7,628 bases of DNA from SIG588 sp045597045 (GCA_045597045.1 JAZODN010000050.1:1-7628); one strand, 5' to 3'. Positions 1 through 6,323 are shown, numbered from the stretch's first letter. Program-made: numbers and translations. Notes: generated from the letters alone by a model not told the origin.

Positions 1-56
1 GAACCGCTGACCCTTCGCACGTCAAGCGAATGCTCTACCAGCTGAGCTAAACGTCC
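1..56 (-). tRNA. tRNA-Val(GAC), 3' part cut off by window edge
   Basis: Read on the minus strand, the RNA starts with the acceptor half GGACGTT (50-56). A D-arm follows (GCTC ... GAGC), then an anticodon stem TTCGC/GCGAA enclosing the loop TTGACGT, so the anticodon is GAC (valine, GUC codons). The variable loop and the start of the T-arm (AGCGG TTC) are present. The rest of the T-arm and the acceptor 3' strand lie outside the window, so the presence of an encoded CCA cannot be judged. A consensus promoter lies just upstream, so this is probably the first gene of its transcript. Confidence 0.95.
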
Positions 57-90
57 ATATAAATGCCGCATAATCTTCGGCGCGAGTGTT

Positions 91-119
91 ATTATATAAA
101 AAGTTTCAGAATTTGTCAA
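91..119 (-). promoter_or_regulatory. Consensus sigma-A promoter for tRNA-Val
   Basis: On the minus strand a perfect -35 TTGACA (114-119) and a perfect -10 TATAAT (91-96) are separated by exactly 17 nt. The tRNA 5' end at 56 lies about 35 nt downstream of the -10, leaving a short leader. A full-consensus promoter is typical of stable RNA genes. Confidence 0.92.
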
Positions 120-126
120 GTAGTAA

Positions 127-155
127 TTGAAAATTTTTTAAAAATATGTTATGAT
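127..155 (+). promoter_or_regulatory. Extended -10 sigma-A promoter for asnS
   Basis: A -35 TTGAAA (127-132) and a -10 TATGAT (150-155) are spaced by 17 nt, with a TGn extension at 147-149 directly before the -10. It points away from the tRNA-Val promoter; only 7 nt separate the two -35 boxes. The predicted leader before the asnS ATG is about 40 nt, too short for a T-box, so expression is probably constitutive or growth-rate dependent. Confidence 0.85.
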
Positions 156-185
156 ATATTCCGTCATTGTAAAATTATTGCATTT

Positions 186-193
186 GGAAGGGG
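186..193 (+). promoter_or_regulatory. Ribosome binding site fixing the asnS start
   Basis: GGAAGGGG lies 8 nt before the ATG at 202. It decides against the upstream in-frame ATG at 151, which sits inside the promoter -10 element and would add 17 residues not expected in the family. Confidence 0.8.
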
Positions 194-201
194 TTCTTCT
201 T

Positions 202-1596
202 ATGAAACGCACAGAAATCGCTGCCGTTTTTGCTGACGGCGAGCGTTTGAAGGGGCAGTCGGTATCGGTCTGCGGTTGGGCACGCACACTGCGTGTCAGC
301 GGCGCTATCGGCTTTATTGAACTGAACGACGGCAGTTGCCAGCGCAACCTGCAGATCGTGTTTGAATCGACCAATCTCGAAAACTTCGAGACGATCGCCA
401 AGCAAAATGTCGGCGTGGCGCTTTGCGTAACGGGTACCGTGGTGGAATCGCCCAACCCGAAACAGCCGATCGAAGTGCAGGCGACCGCCATTGATGTGGA
501 GGGTGCCTCTACCCCCGATTATCCGCTGCAGAAAAAGCGTCACTCGCTTGAATATCTGCGCACCATTGCGCACCTGCGCCCTCGCACCAACATGTTCGGC
601 GCCGTATACCGTGTACGCTCGGCCGCGGCGTTTGCCATTCACGAGTTTTTCCAAGGGCGCGGCTTTGTGTATGCCCACACCCCCCTCATCACCAGCAGCG
701 ACTGCGAGGGTGCCGGCGAAATGTTCCAGGTCACCTCGCTGGATATGGATAACCTGCCGCGCACCGAAGACGGGGCGGTGGATTACACCGAAGATTTCTT
801 CGCCAAGCGCACGGCTCTGACCGTGTCGGGTCAGCTTTCGGCGGAATGCATGGCGCAGGCATTCGGTAAGGTGTATACCTTCGGCCCCACCTTCCGTGCG
901 GAACGTTCTTTCACCGCACGCCACGCAGCCGAATTCTGGATGATCGAACCCGAGATCGCTTTTGCCGATTTGAACGACGATATGGAACTTGCGGCAGATA
1001 TGGTGCAGTTCGTGGTGCGCAAGTTGCTTGAGCGTTGCCCCGATGAACTCGCGTTCTTCAACAATTTTGTAGATAAGGGCTTGCTTGAGCGTTTGAACGA
1101 TATTGCGAACGCCACCTTTGCTCGCGTGACCTACACCGAAGCGGTCGCATTGCTTGAACAGCACAAGGATCAGTTTGAATACCCCGTTTTCTGGGGATGT
1201 GACCTGCAGACCGAGCACGAGCGTTTCCTCACTGAACAGATTTATCACGGCCCCGTGTTCGTAACCGATTACCCGAAGGAGATCAAAGCGTTCTACATGC
1301 GCTTGAACGATGACGGCAAAACAGTGGCCGCCATGGATATGTTGGTGCCCGGCGTGGGTGAACTCATCGGCGGCAGCCAGCGCGAAGATCGTTTGGATAT
1401 TCTTACCGAACGCATCAAGGAACTGGGCATGAACGAAGAGGATTACTGGTGGTATCTCGACCTGCGCCGTTACGGCGGCACCCATCACGCCGGTTTCGGC
1501 CTTGGCTTTGAGCGTCTTGTGATGTACGTGACAGGCATGGCGAATATCCGCGACGTGCTGCTCTTCCCGCGCACCACCGGATCGGCGGATTTCTGA
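202..1596 (+). CDS. asnS: Asparagine--tRNA ligase (AsnRS)
   Basis: Cytoplasmic class IIb aminoacyl-tRNA synthetase that charges tRNA-Asn with asparagine using ATP. At 464 residues it has the usual bacterial AsnRS length. An N-terminal OB-fold anticodon-binding domain spans about residues 15-105 (VCGWARTLR, FIELNDGS). The class II catalytic core follows: the motif 2 region FRAERSFTARHAAEFWMIEPE at about 231-251, whose HAAEFWMIEPE segment is typical of AsnRS/AspRS, and motif 3 GFGLGFERL at 431-439, ending in NIRDVLLFPR. The ATG at 202 was chosen because it has an RBS and a promoter correctly placed before it. The short leader leaves no room for a T-box, which controls many clostridial synthetase genes. 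A DUF1292 gene begins one base after the stop, so the two are almost certainly cotranscribed. No disruption is visible. AspRS is less likely given the length and motif wording. Confidence 0.97.
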   Translation: MKRTEIAAVFADGERLKGQSVSVCGWARTLRVSGAIGFIELNDGSCQRNLQIVFESTNLENFETIAKQNVGVALCVTGTVVESPNPKQPIEVQATAIDVEGASTPDYPLQKKRHSLEYLRTIAHLRPRTNMFGAVYRVRSAAAFAIHEFFQGRGFVYAHTPLITSSDCEGAGEMFQVTSLDMDNLPRTEDGAVDYTEDFFAKRTALTVSGQLSAECMAQAFGKVYTFGPTFRAERSFTARHAAEFWMIEPEIAFADLNDDMELAADMVQFVVRKLLERCPDELAFFNNFVDKGLLERLNDIANATFARVTYTEAVALLEQHKDQFEYPVFWGCDLQTEHERFLTEQIYHGPVFVTDYPKEIKAFYMRLNDDGKTVAAMDMLVPGVGELIGGSQREDRLDILTERIKELGMNEEDYWWYLDLRRYGGTHHAGFGLGFERLVMYVTGMANIRDVLLFPRTTGSADF

Positions 1597-1597
1597 T

Positions 1598-1849
1598 ATG
1601 GATGAGTTATTGTATTTGACCGACGAAAACGGCAATGAAATCGTGTTTGAAGTGCTCGACGTGGTGGAATGGGGTGGCGACGATTACGCTGTTCTCTTCC
1701 CTGCTGACGGCGGCGAAGGGGCGGTACTGTTGCAAATTCTTCCTGCTGCACAAGGCGAGGAAGAAACCTTTGTCGGTGTGGACGAAGAGACTATGCAGGC
1801 GGTATTTCAAAAATTTCGCGAACTGCATAAAGATGAGTTGGAAGGGTAA
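1598..1849 (+). CDS. DUF1292 family small acidic protein
   Basis: An 83-residue acidic, soluble protein. It begins with MDELLYLTDENGNEIVFEVL and continues with short hydrophobic strands (YAVLFP, GAVLLQIL) and a helical C-terminus (EETMQAVFQKFREL). This matches the DUF1292 pattern of Firmicutes (YrzB-like): a strand-rich domain with the 'E..G.E..FEVLD' start and '...EEE.F..V.DEE....V...F' end. The molecular function of this family is unknown. The ATG lies one base after the asnS stop, and a GGCGGA at 1584-1589 inside asnS can serve as RBS (8-nt spacing), so translation is probably coupled. The gene ends shortly before a strong hairpin and appears to be the last gene of the asnS transcript. Pairing with asnS is notable because DUF1292 genes are often found near ruvX-type housekeeping clusters; this is from memory. 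Confidence 0.85.
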   Translation: MDELLYLTDENGNEIVFEVLDVVEWGGDDYAVLFPADGGEGAVLLQILPAAQGEEETFVGVDEETMQAVFQKFRELHKDELEG

Positions 1850-1870
1850 TCTCCTGCCTCGCTTTTTTAA

Positions 1871-1909
1871 AAAAGGACTGTTCGGTTATTAAAACCGAAC
1901 AGTCCTTTT
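1871..1909. terminator. Bidirectional intrinsic terminator between convergent operons
   Basis: A perfect 17-bp stem (1871-1887 with 1893-1909) with the 5-nt loop ATTAA. On the minus strand it starts at the flippase stop codon and is followed by a run of six T, a strong terminator. On the plus strand the stem ends in TTTT followed by CATATT, so it also serves the asnS-DUF1292 unit, more weakly. Confidence 0.93.
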
Positions 1910-3441
1910 CATATTCTCACATCACGGCGTGTAATGCACCCCGTACCGTATAACAGCAGAAAAAACAGACCGCACAGCAACGCGATGCCCGTTGCCAGGG
2001 AAAGCAACGGCGGCCACACGGAAATCCACGCGTTTTTTTGCAGCATATCACTGCCGACGGCGGCCAACACCACCGCTATGGTGGGCGCGAACACCCATTG
2101 CCGCCAGCGAAAGCGCATGTTCGTCACGGTCAAAAGCCGATGCACGTTCAGCACTGCTACCAGCACGTTGCTCACCGTCATCACAAATAAAAACCCGGCC
2201 ATGCCGGCGTGCGGTACCACGGTAACCACCAAAAACAGGCGCAAGGAAGAATCCAGCAAATTGTGCCGCAAGGTGCTGACTTGCTGATTTAAGCCTTTTA
2301 AAATACCGTCTACCATACTTTCTACGTACATGGCGGGCACCAACGGCGCAAGCGCACGCAGTAAACATCCCACCTCGTCGCTTTGATAAAACAAACGGCC
2401 AAGCGGCATGGCATAGAGATAAAACACACCGCCCACCAATATACTGCCTGTCAAGGTGAGATGCAGCGTGCGCGCCGCCGCCCCTCTCACCTTCTCTTGT
2501 CGATCCAGTGCTGCAGCTTCGGATATTTCGGGAATCAACAGCGTGGCAAGCGAAGAGAGCAGCGATGCCGGAAAAAACAGCAACGGCATAGCCATGCCTT
2601 TCAAGCAACCGAACTGCGCCAGCGCCACTGCACGGGAACCGGTATACAAAGCCATACGTGAAGGCACCAGCAAATTTTCCACCGTATGCAGTGCCGTGGT
2701 GAGATACCGCGTGGCAGTGATCGGCAGCGCAATACCCATCAGCGTGGTCATTACGGCCCCTTTAGCAGTATCCTCCCCCGGCGGCAACCGGCGGCAATCG
2801 CGCCGAAAAGCGCACAGCAACCGCAAACAGGAGGCACACTCCGCCACCACGTCACCAATCATTACCACCGCACAAGCCGACGCCACCGTGGTAGCCACGC
2901 CGCGTTCTAACAGCAGCACGATAACAAAGATACGCACCGCCTGCTCCAACAATTGAGCCCGCGCCGTAACTGTCACCTGTCGCCGTGCAATGAAATATCC
3001 CTTCACGCAAGATGACACACCCATAAACGGCAAACTCAAGGTAAGAATACGCAAAGCCCCCACCACGCGCGTATCCCCCATGCCGTAACGGGCAATGGGA
3101 TAGGCGGCCAAAGACACCGCCAATGCCGAAGCCGCGGCCACACCTACGCTGATTACGACCGCCGCACGCAAGGCCGACAGTGCCGTGCGACGATCACCGC
3201 GGCAAAGTGCATCGGTTACCATGCGTGTAACGGCGGTGCAAATGCCGGCCGACGCAAACGCCGACGCCAACACATACACCGATACGATCAACTGATAAAG
3301 CCCCATCCCTTCCGCACCGATACGCGCGGAAAGGTACATACGAAAAAAGATCCCTACCGCGCGCAACACCAGTGACGTTACGGTCAACACAGCGGTATTC
3401 TGCAAAAACGCAGAGTGCCGCACCGTTTTAACCCACAACAT
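1909..3441 (-). CDS. SpoVB-like polysaccharide/lipid flippase (MOP superfamily)
   Basis: Integral membrane protein of about 510 residues, the usual SpoVB length. The N-terminus (TAVLTVTSLVLRAVGIFFR, then GAEGMGLYQL) is the hallmark of the SpoVB/MurJ-like branch of the MOP exporter superfamily. Many hydrophobic helices follow to the C-terminus, compatible with about 14 membrane segments. Family members move lipid-linked peptidoglycan or polysaccharide precursors across the membrane; SpoVB is needed for spore cortex synthesis in Bacillus. The substrate here is inferred only. It is the last gene of the four-gene operon. The open frame extends to 3555, but those extra residues are not hydrophobic and overlap the upstream gene. 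I chose the ATG at 3441, with 3447 as an alternative in the same frame, because the family N-terminus starts just after it. No clear RBS is present, so reinitiation after the upstream stop (3428-3430) is likely. A GTG at 3423 is a further candidate. Confidence 0.88.
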   Translation of the reverse strand: MLWVKTVRHSAFLQNTAVLTVTSLVLRAVGIFFRMYLSARIGAEGMGLYQLIVSVYVLASAFASAGICTAVTRMVTDALCRGDRRTALSALRAAVVISVGVAAASALAVSLAAYPIARYGMGDTRVVGALRILTLSLPFMGVSSCVKGYFIARRQVTVTARAQLLEQAVRIFVIVLLLERGVATTVASACAVVMIGDVVAECASCLRLLCAFRRDCRRLPPGEDTAKGAVMTTLMGIALPITATRYLTTALHTVENLLVPSRMALYTGSRAVALAQFGCLKGMAMPLLFFPASLLSSLATLLIPEISEAAALDRQEKVRGAAARTLHLTLTGSILVGGVFYLYAMPLGRLFYQSDEVGCLLRALAPLVPAMYVESMVDGILKGLNQQVSTLRHNLLDSSLRLFLVVTVVPHAGMAGFLFVMTVSNVLVAVLNVHRLLTVTNMRFRWRQWVFAPTIAVVLAAVGSDMLQKNAWISVWPPLLSLATGIALLCGLFFLLLYGTGCITRRDVRI

Positions 3442-3946
3442 ACGCATTATACGCAGCTGCCAGGCGATCCCATGTGCGGCGGTCAAGCCGCCCGTGCGGC
3501 TCAAAGCCGAACACCTGCTGCAGCTGACGCACGGCGCGGACGGTTTCCTCATCAAAACGCGAAGTCAACGCCACACGCTGCAGATTTTGGAAATTCACCG
3601 ACACAGCGTTCAAGACCGCTTGCAGCAAAGCAACCTGATCACCGCTGTCGCCGATCTGTAAAAACGGTTCTCCGGCAGCAAACGGGAAGAGACCTTGCGG
3701 TCGAGTGGTAGGATACACCGCTTTGCGATACTCTTCACGTAGGCGCACCCATGTGTCGCCGTCTACCTCACCTGTCACGGGCAGCGCCCATATGGTTTGA
3801 AAAGCACGCACTGCCTCGGCAGTCACGGCGCCGTATATACCGTCTACCGCCAACGGTGAGATCAGCGGATATACACCGGAGAGAAAGCGCAAATACTCCT
3901 GAACCTCGCGCACATCGGTCGACCGGTTTTGTTCATTCGGTGTCAT
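3428..3946 (-). CDS. Peptidoglycan-binding protein with two PG_binding_1 modules
   Basis: A 172-residue soluble protein made almost entirely of two PG_binding_1-like helical modules. Module 1 (about residues 12-72) shows VREVQEYLRFL, VDGIYGAVTAEAVRAFQ and a closing GDTWVRL. Module 2 (about 97-168) shows IGDSGDQVALLQ, FDEETVRAVRQLQ and DRRTWDRL. Such modules bind peptidoglycan stem peptides and usually target wall enzymes; no catalytic domain is present here. No signal peptide or membrane segment is visible. The ATG overlaps the stop of the upstream gene as ATGA (3943-3946). AGAGGGG (3952-3958) lies 5 nt before the start, with GGAGGA a little further upstream. The C-terminus overlaps the flippase start. 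The modules resemble the three in the upstream gene, so the two proteins probably arose by module duplication and may act together. Confidence 0.9.
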   Translation of the reverse strand: MTPNEQNRSTDVREVQEYLRFLSGVYPLISPLAVDGIYGAVTAEAVRAFQTIWALPVTGEVDGDTWVRLREEYRKAVYPTTRPQGLFPFAAGEPFLQIGDSGDQVALLQAVLNAVSVNFQNLQRVALTSRFDEETVRAVRQLQQVFGFEPHGRLDRRTWDRLAAAYNAYVVG

Positions 3947-5352
3947 AATGTCCCCTCTTCCTCCTCCGCCGTTAAGGTATACCCCGGCTCCTGTCCTTCA
4001 CGACGCATCGCACCGTTCGTAATATCGGTATAGACCGTTATGATCTGTAAAAACGTCAACGCATCAACCACCCCGTCCGGCGTTAAATCAAATAATCGCT
4101 GAAACGCCGTCACCGCCGCTTCGGTGCCGGCACCGAACTCGCCGTCGACTGTGGGTGACGGCACGGTCGGATAGGCCGACGCAATGGTTTGCAAATATTC
4201 CTGTAAGCGGCGCACTTCCTCGCCGCTGTCGCCGCGACGCAACACAAAAGTGTCGAGCAAACGCGCACCGCCCGGCAGTTCTACCGTCTCTGCAATGCCA
4301 CGATACGCGCGATACAGCGCCGTCCAGGTGGCAATCCCCACCACACCGTCTTCCGCAAGGCCTGCCATACGTTGAAAAGCGCGCACGGTGTTTTCGGTAG
4401 CAGTGTCGTACTGCCCGTTGATCACCAGCTGCGGCACGGCGTTATAAAACTCCGCTACCACCGCCAAATAATACTGCAGCACACGCACCTCATCACCGCT
4501 GTCACCAAGCCCCAAAATCTGTGGTCGCTGCAAAGGCAATTCTGACAGCGTAATCCCTTCGGAATTCAACTCTGCTAACCGTTTTACAGCAGCATAGATG
4601 TACGAAATGCTGTTCCACGTGGCGTTGCCGATCACACCGTCTTCTGTCAATCCAAAAATGCGTTGATAGGCACGCACGGCACGTTCGGTTGCCGTATCGA
4701 ACAGTCCGTCGGCCACAGGGATTTTGGGAATCGCCGGATAGTTTTCGGAAATGCGATTCAGTTGAATCTGTTTTAACTGCACATCCTCGCCCGTGCTGCC
4801 GATCCCAAGCGGAATGCCACCATAGCTCAATGTACCGACACGCACGGGGGCGTCGGTCACCAGTTCGATATCGTTGCCGTAAAAGCGAGTGAGAATATCG
4901 AACGGACCAAGCCCCTCTTCGGCCAGCGGTACGGTACCCCACTGACTTAACCCCTCACACGTGACAGTGGTACCATTGCAATACTGCGCAAAGAACGGCT
5001 GCACCGTTCCCTGCTCACGAATATAACTGTTAAAGATATCGTCCACAATGCGGCTGATGTTTTCATAGATCGCACGATTGTTCACAAACGCTTGGTCATA
5101 AGCGGTGGAGTTGGTAATGTCAAAATCATACCCACGGCTGCGATACCATTCGGTATAAAAGCGGTTGAGAGCAAAGGAGATCTGTGCATAAATATTGGCG
5201 CGCAAAGCGCTTTCGGGCCACGTGGGATACACCTCACTTGACGCCACATTTTTGATATAATCCGGAAAACTGAGCGTCACGTTTTCGGCCGTTGCATCGG
5301 GCGGCCCCAAATGTACGGTAAACGTTTCGGGAATATACGGTATACCGGTCAT
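3943..5352 (-). CDS. SpoIID-like domain fused to three peptidoglycan-binding modules
   Basis: A 469-residue protein. Residues about 25-165 resemble SpoIID/LytB (amidase-enhancer/lytic transglycosylase): FPDYIKNVASSEVYPTWPESALRANIYAQ parallels the family's 'Y(V)..VV..EMP..(F)P.EALKAQAVAAR', with Glu40 at the expected catalytic Glu position, and EGLSQWGTVPLAEEG (133-147) parallels 'GMSQ(W/Y)GA..MAE.G', followed by DILTRFYG. The segment normally lying between these blocks is strongly shortened. Cys125 and Cys132 flank the shortened point. Three PG_binding_1 modules follow (about 183-253, 281-350, 372-443), each with a GD/ST-G-(E/D)-(D/E)V start and a DG.(F/Y)....E..V.A(F/Y)Q core. The tail is acidic (TAEEEEGTL). 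No signal peptide or anchor is visible, unlike canonical SpoIID. Starts and stops overlap by ATGA at both ends; GGAGGA (5359-5364) is 6 nt from the ATG. A wall-remodelling or wall-sensing role is inferred; catalysis is uncertain. Confidence 0.85.
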   Translation of the reverse strand: MTGIPYIPETFTVHLGPPDATAENVTLSFPDYIKNVASSEVYPTWPESALRANIYAQISFALNRFYTEWYRSRGYDFDITNSTAYDQAFVNNRAIYENISRIVDDIFNSYIREQGTVQPFFAQYCNGTTVTCEGLSQWGTVPLAEEGLGPFDILTRFYGNDIELVTDAPVRVGTLSYGGIPLGIGSTGEDVQLKQIQLNRISENYPAIPKIPVADGLFDTATERAVRAYQRIFGLTEDGVIGNATWNSISYIYAAVKRLAELNSEGITLSELPLQRPQILGLGDSGDEVRVLQYYLAVVAEFYNAVPQLVINGQYDTATENTVRAFQRMAGLAEDGVVGIATWTALYRAYRGIAETVELPGGARLLDTFVLRRGDSGEEVRRLQEYLQTIASAYPTVPSPTVDGEFGAGTEAAVTAFQRLFDLTPDGVVDALTFLQIITVYTDITNGAMRREGQEPGYTLTAEEEEGTL

Positions 5353-5915
5353 GCTCTCTCCTCCAATCCCTGCGGCGCGCTGTCTCGGTATACCAACTCA
5401 CCGTCGGCGATCCCCTCCGGCAACGGAATCATGCGCACCGGCAGTACGGCGCGCACACCGCCATACATCGGTACACCGATGTTTTCCACGCGGTAATATC
5501 TGTCTGCAAACACTTCCACGTTATACAGCGTAAACGGCGCAACTGCGCCCTCTTGCGAGAGCGATTCCTCCGCCCCTACTGCAGGTAGCGGAATCGGAGC
5601 CGTTCGCCCCGATTCATCGGTCACACCGATATACTGCACTGTGCGACCGTCGGGTGTGTCATAACTCACCGTCACATGAGCTCCCGAAAGCGGCAGTGCT
5701 GAAGACGCTGTGGTCACCCAAACCTCAAGCACACCGAGTGCGGTCGGATTTGGCACGGTATTGTTCGGCAAGGAGGGCACCTTTTCGGTCACCGCCACCA
5801 CGGGGGTCGCTTCAACCTCAGCAGACGGCGGATTTTGTCGGCGATAGGTTTCCAACAGCTCACGGTTATACCGCGCGATCATCGTGTGAAAGTTGTCTTT
5901 ATAATCCAACGGCAC
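5349..5915 (-). CDS. Small beta-sandwich (transthyretin/carboxypeptidase-regulatory-like) protein
   Basis: A 188-residue protein of unknown function and first gene of the operon. A charged helical N-terminus (about 1-27, MPLDYKDNFHTMIARYNREL onward) is followed by a Pro/Val/Asn-rich linker (28-60). A strand-rich domain then begins with GVLEVWVTT (61-69), PLSGAHVTVSY (75-85), VQYIGVTDESGRT (93-105) and PFTLYNVEVFADRYYRVENI (127-146). This strand order and the 'G..VTD.SG.' turn are typical of CarboxypepD_reg/transthyretin/Cna_B-type folds, which often act as structural or adhesive modules. No signal peptide or membrane helix is seen. The start is GTG at 5915 with AAAGGA (5920-5925) 4 nt upstream; the nearby ATGs are out of frame. 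The stop overlaps the next start as ATGA (5349-5352). The gene's position suggests a partner of the peptidoglycan-binding proteins. The fold call is by pattern only. Confidence 0.75.
   Translation of the reverse strand: MPLDYKDNFHTMIARYNRELLETYRRQNPPSAEVEATPVVAVTEKVPSLPNNTVPNPTALGVLEVWVTTASSALPLSGAHVTVSYDTPDGRTVQYIGVTDESGRTAPIPLPAVGAEESLSQEGAVAPFTLYNVEVFADRYYRVENIGVPMYGGVRAVLPVRMIPLPEGIADGELVYRDSAPQGLEERA
5359..5364 (-). promoter_or_regulatory. Strong RBS inside the upstream gene end
   Basis: GGAGGA on the minus strand, 6 nt before the ATG at 5352. It lies inside the last codons of the beta-sandwich gene and shows that the SpoIID-like gene is initiated independently as well as coupled through the ATGA overlap. 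Confidence 0.75.
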
Positions 5916-5948
5916 ATCATCCTTTCACCCAAAATTACTTACCACTAA

Positions 5949-5977
5949 TGTGTACGGCAGGCAAAAGCGAAATATGC
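5949..5977 (-). promoter_or_regulatory. Putative sigma-E-like (mother-cell) promoter of the four-gene operon
   Basis: On the minus strand GCATATT (5971-5977) matches the sigma-E -35 pattern KMATATT. Fourteen nt later CGTACACA (5949-5956) matches 6 of 8 positions of the -10 pattern CATACAHT. It lies about 34 nt before the GTG start, leaving a leader that holds the RBS. No good sigma-A promoter was seen in this interval on the minus strand. A short degenerate match can arise by chance, so this is tentative. Confidence 0.4.
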
Positions 5978-6019
5978 GCTGAAAAGGCAAAGGTTTTTTG
6001 AAATTTAGGAATAAAACAG

Positions 6020-6048
6020 TTGACATTCCGCAAGAAAAATGATATTAT
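6020..6048 (+). promoter_or_regulatory. Sigma-A promoter for the tRNA-Ser pair
   Basis: A perfect -35 TTGACA (6020-6025) and a -10 TATTAT (6043-6048) separated by 17 nt. The first tRNA begins about 38 nt after the -10. It diverges from the putative promoter of the four-gene operon. Confidence 0.9.
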
Positions 6049-6086
6049 ACCATTCGTGGACGGCAAGAGTCCCCTTGGGAAAGCAC

Positions 6087-6173
6087 GGAGAGGTGTCCGA
6101 GCGGTTTAAGGAGCCGGTCTTGAAAACCGGTGACTCGAAAGAGCCAAGGGTTCGAATCCCTTCCTCTCCGCCA
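6087..6173 (+). tRNA. tRNA-Ser(UGA)
   Basis: The acceptor stem GGAGAGG (6087-6093) pairs with CCTCTCC (6163-6169), followed by discriminator G and an encoded CCA (6171-6173). The anticodon stem CCGGT/ACCGG encloses CTTGAAA, giving anticodon TGA for UCA codons. The long variable arm (GACTCGAAAGAGCC) is the class II feature expected of serine tRNA. The T-loop TTCGAAT is intact. Confidence 0.97.
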
Positions 6174-6232
6174 CATTCCCTTTAATTGCATAACCGAAAT
6201 TCTTGTTCACCAAGCAAGAGTTTTGTGTATAC

Positions 6233-6323
6233 GGAGAAGTACTCAAGTTGGTGACGAGGCGCCCCTGCTAAGGGCGTAGGTCGGGTAACCGGCGCGGGAG
6301 TTCGAGTCTCCCCTTCTCCGCCA
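6233..6323 (+). tRNA. tRNA-Ser(GCU)
   Basis: The acceptor stem GGAGAAG (6233-6239) pairs with CTTCTCC (6313-6319), with discriminator G and encoded CCA (6321-6323). The anticodon stem CGCCC/GGGCG encloses CTGCTAA, giving anticodon GCT for AGC/AGU codons. A long variable arm (GGTCGG, loop, CCGGC) and T-arm GGGAG/CTCCC support serine identity. It follows tRNA-Ser(UGA) by 59 nt without its own promoter and shares its transcript and terminator. Confidence 0.97.

Noticed and set aside
151..201. Upstream ATG extending asnS by 17 residues
   Set aside because: It lies inside the -10 element of the promoter, lacks an RBS, and the ATG at 202 gives the standard family length.
175..1635. Long (486-codon) open frame on the minus strand opposite asnS
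   Set aside because: It covers almost exactly the asnS gene, has His/Gly/Val-rich low-plausibility composition, and asnS has clear family motifs, promoter and RBS. It is an antisense shadow.
2048..2608. 186-codon alternative frame on the minus strand within the flippase gene
   Set aside because: It has no recognisable domain and lies fully inside a gene with strong membrane-protein features in another frame.
3442..3555. Upstream extension of the flippase to 3555
   Set aside because: The added residues are Cys/Ser-rich, not membrane-like, overlap the PG-binding module of the upstream gene, and do not fit the SpoVB N-terminus.
4502..4942. 146-codon alternative frame inside the SpoIID-like gene
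   Set aside because: It is Arg/Cys-rich out-of-frame translation of the PG-binding modules, with no RBS.
5916..6019. Possible riboswitch or small gene in the divergent spacer before the four-gene operon
   Set aside because: The leader between the putative promoter and the GTG is only about 30 nt, no stable hairpin pair was seen, and no RBS-preceded small frame is present.
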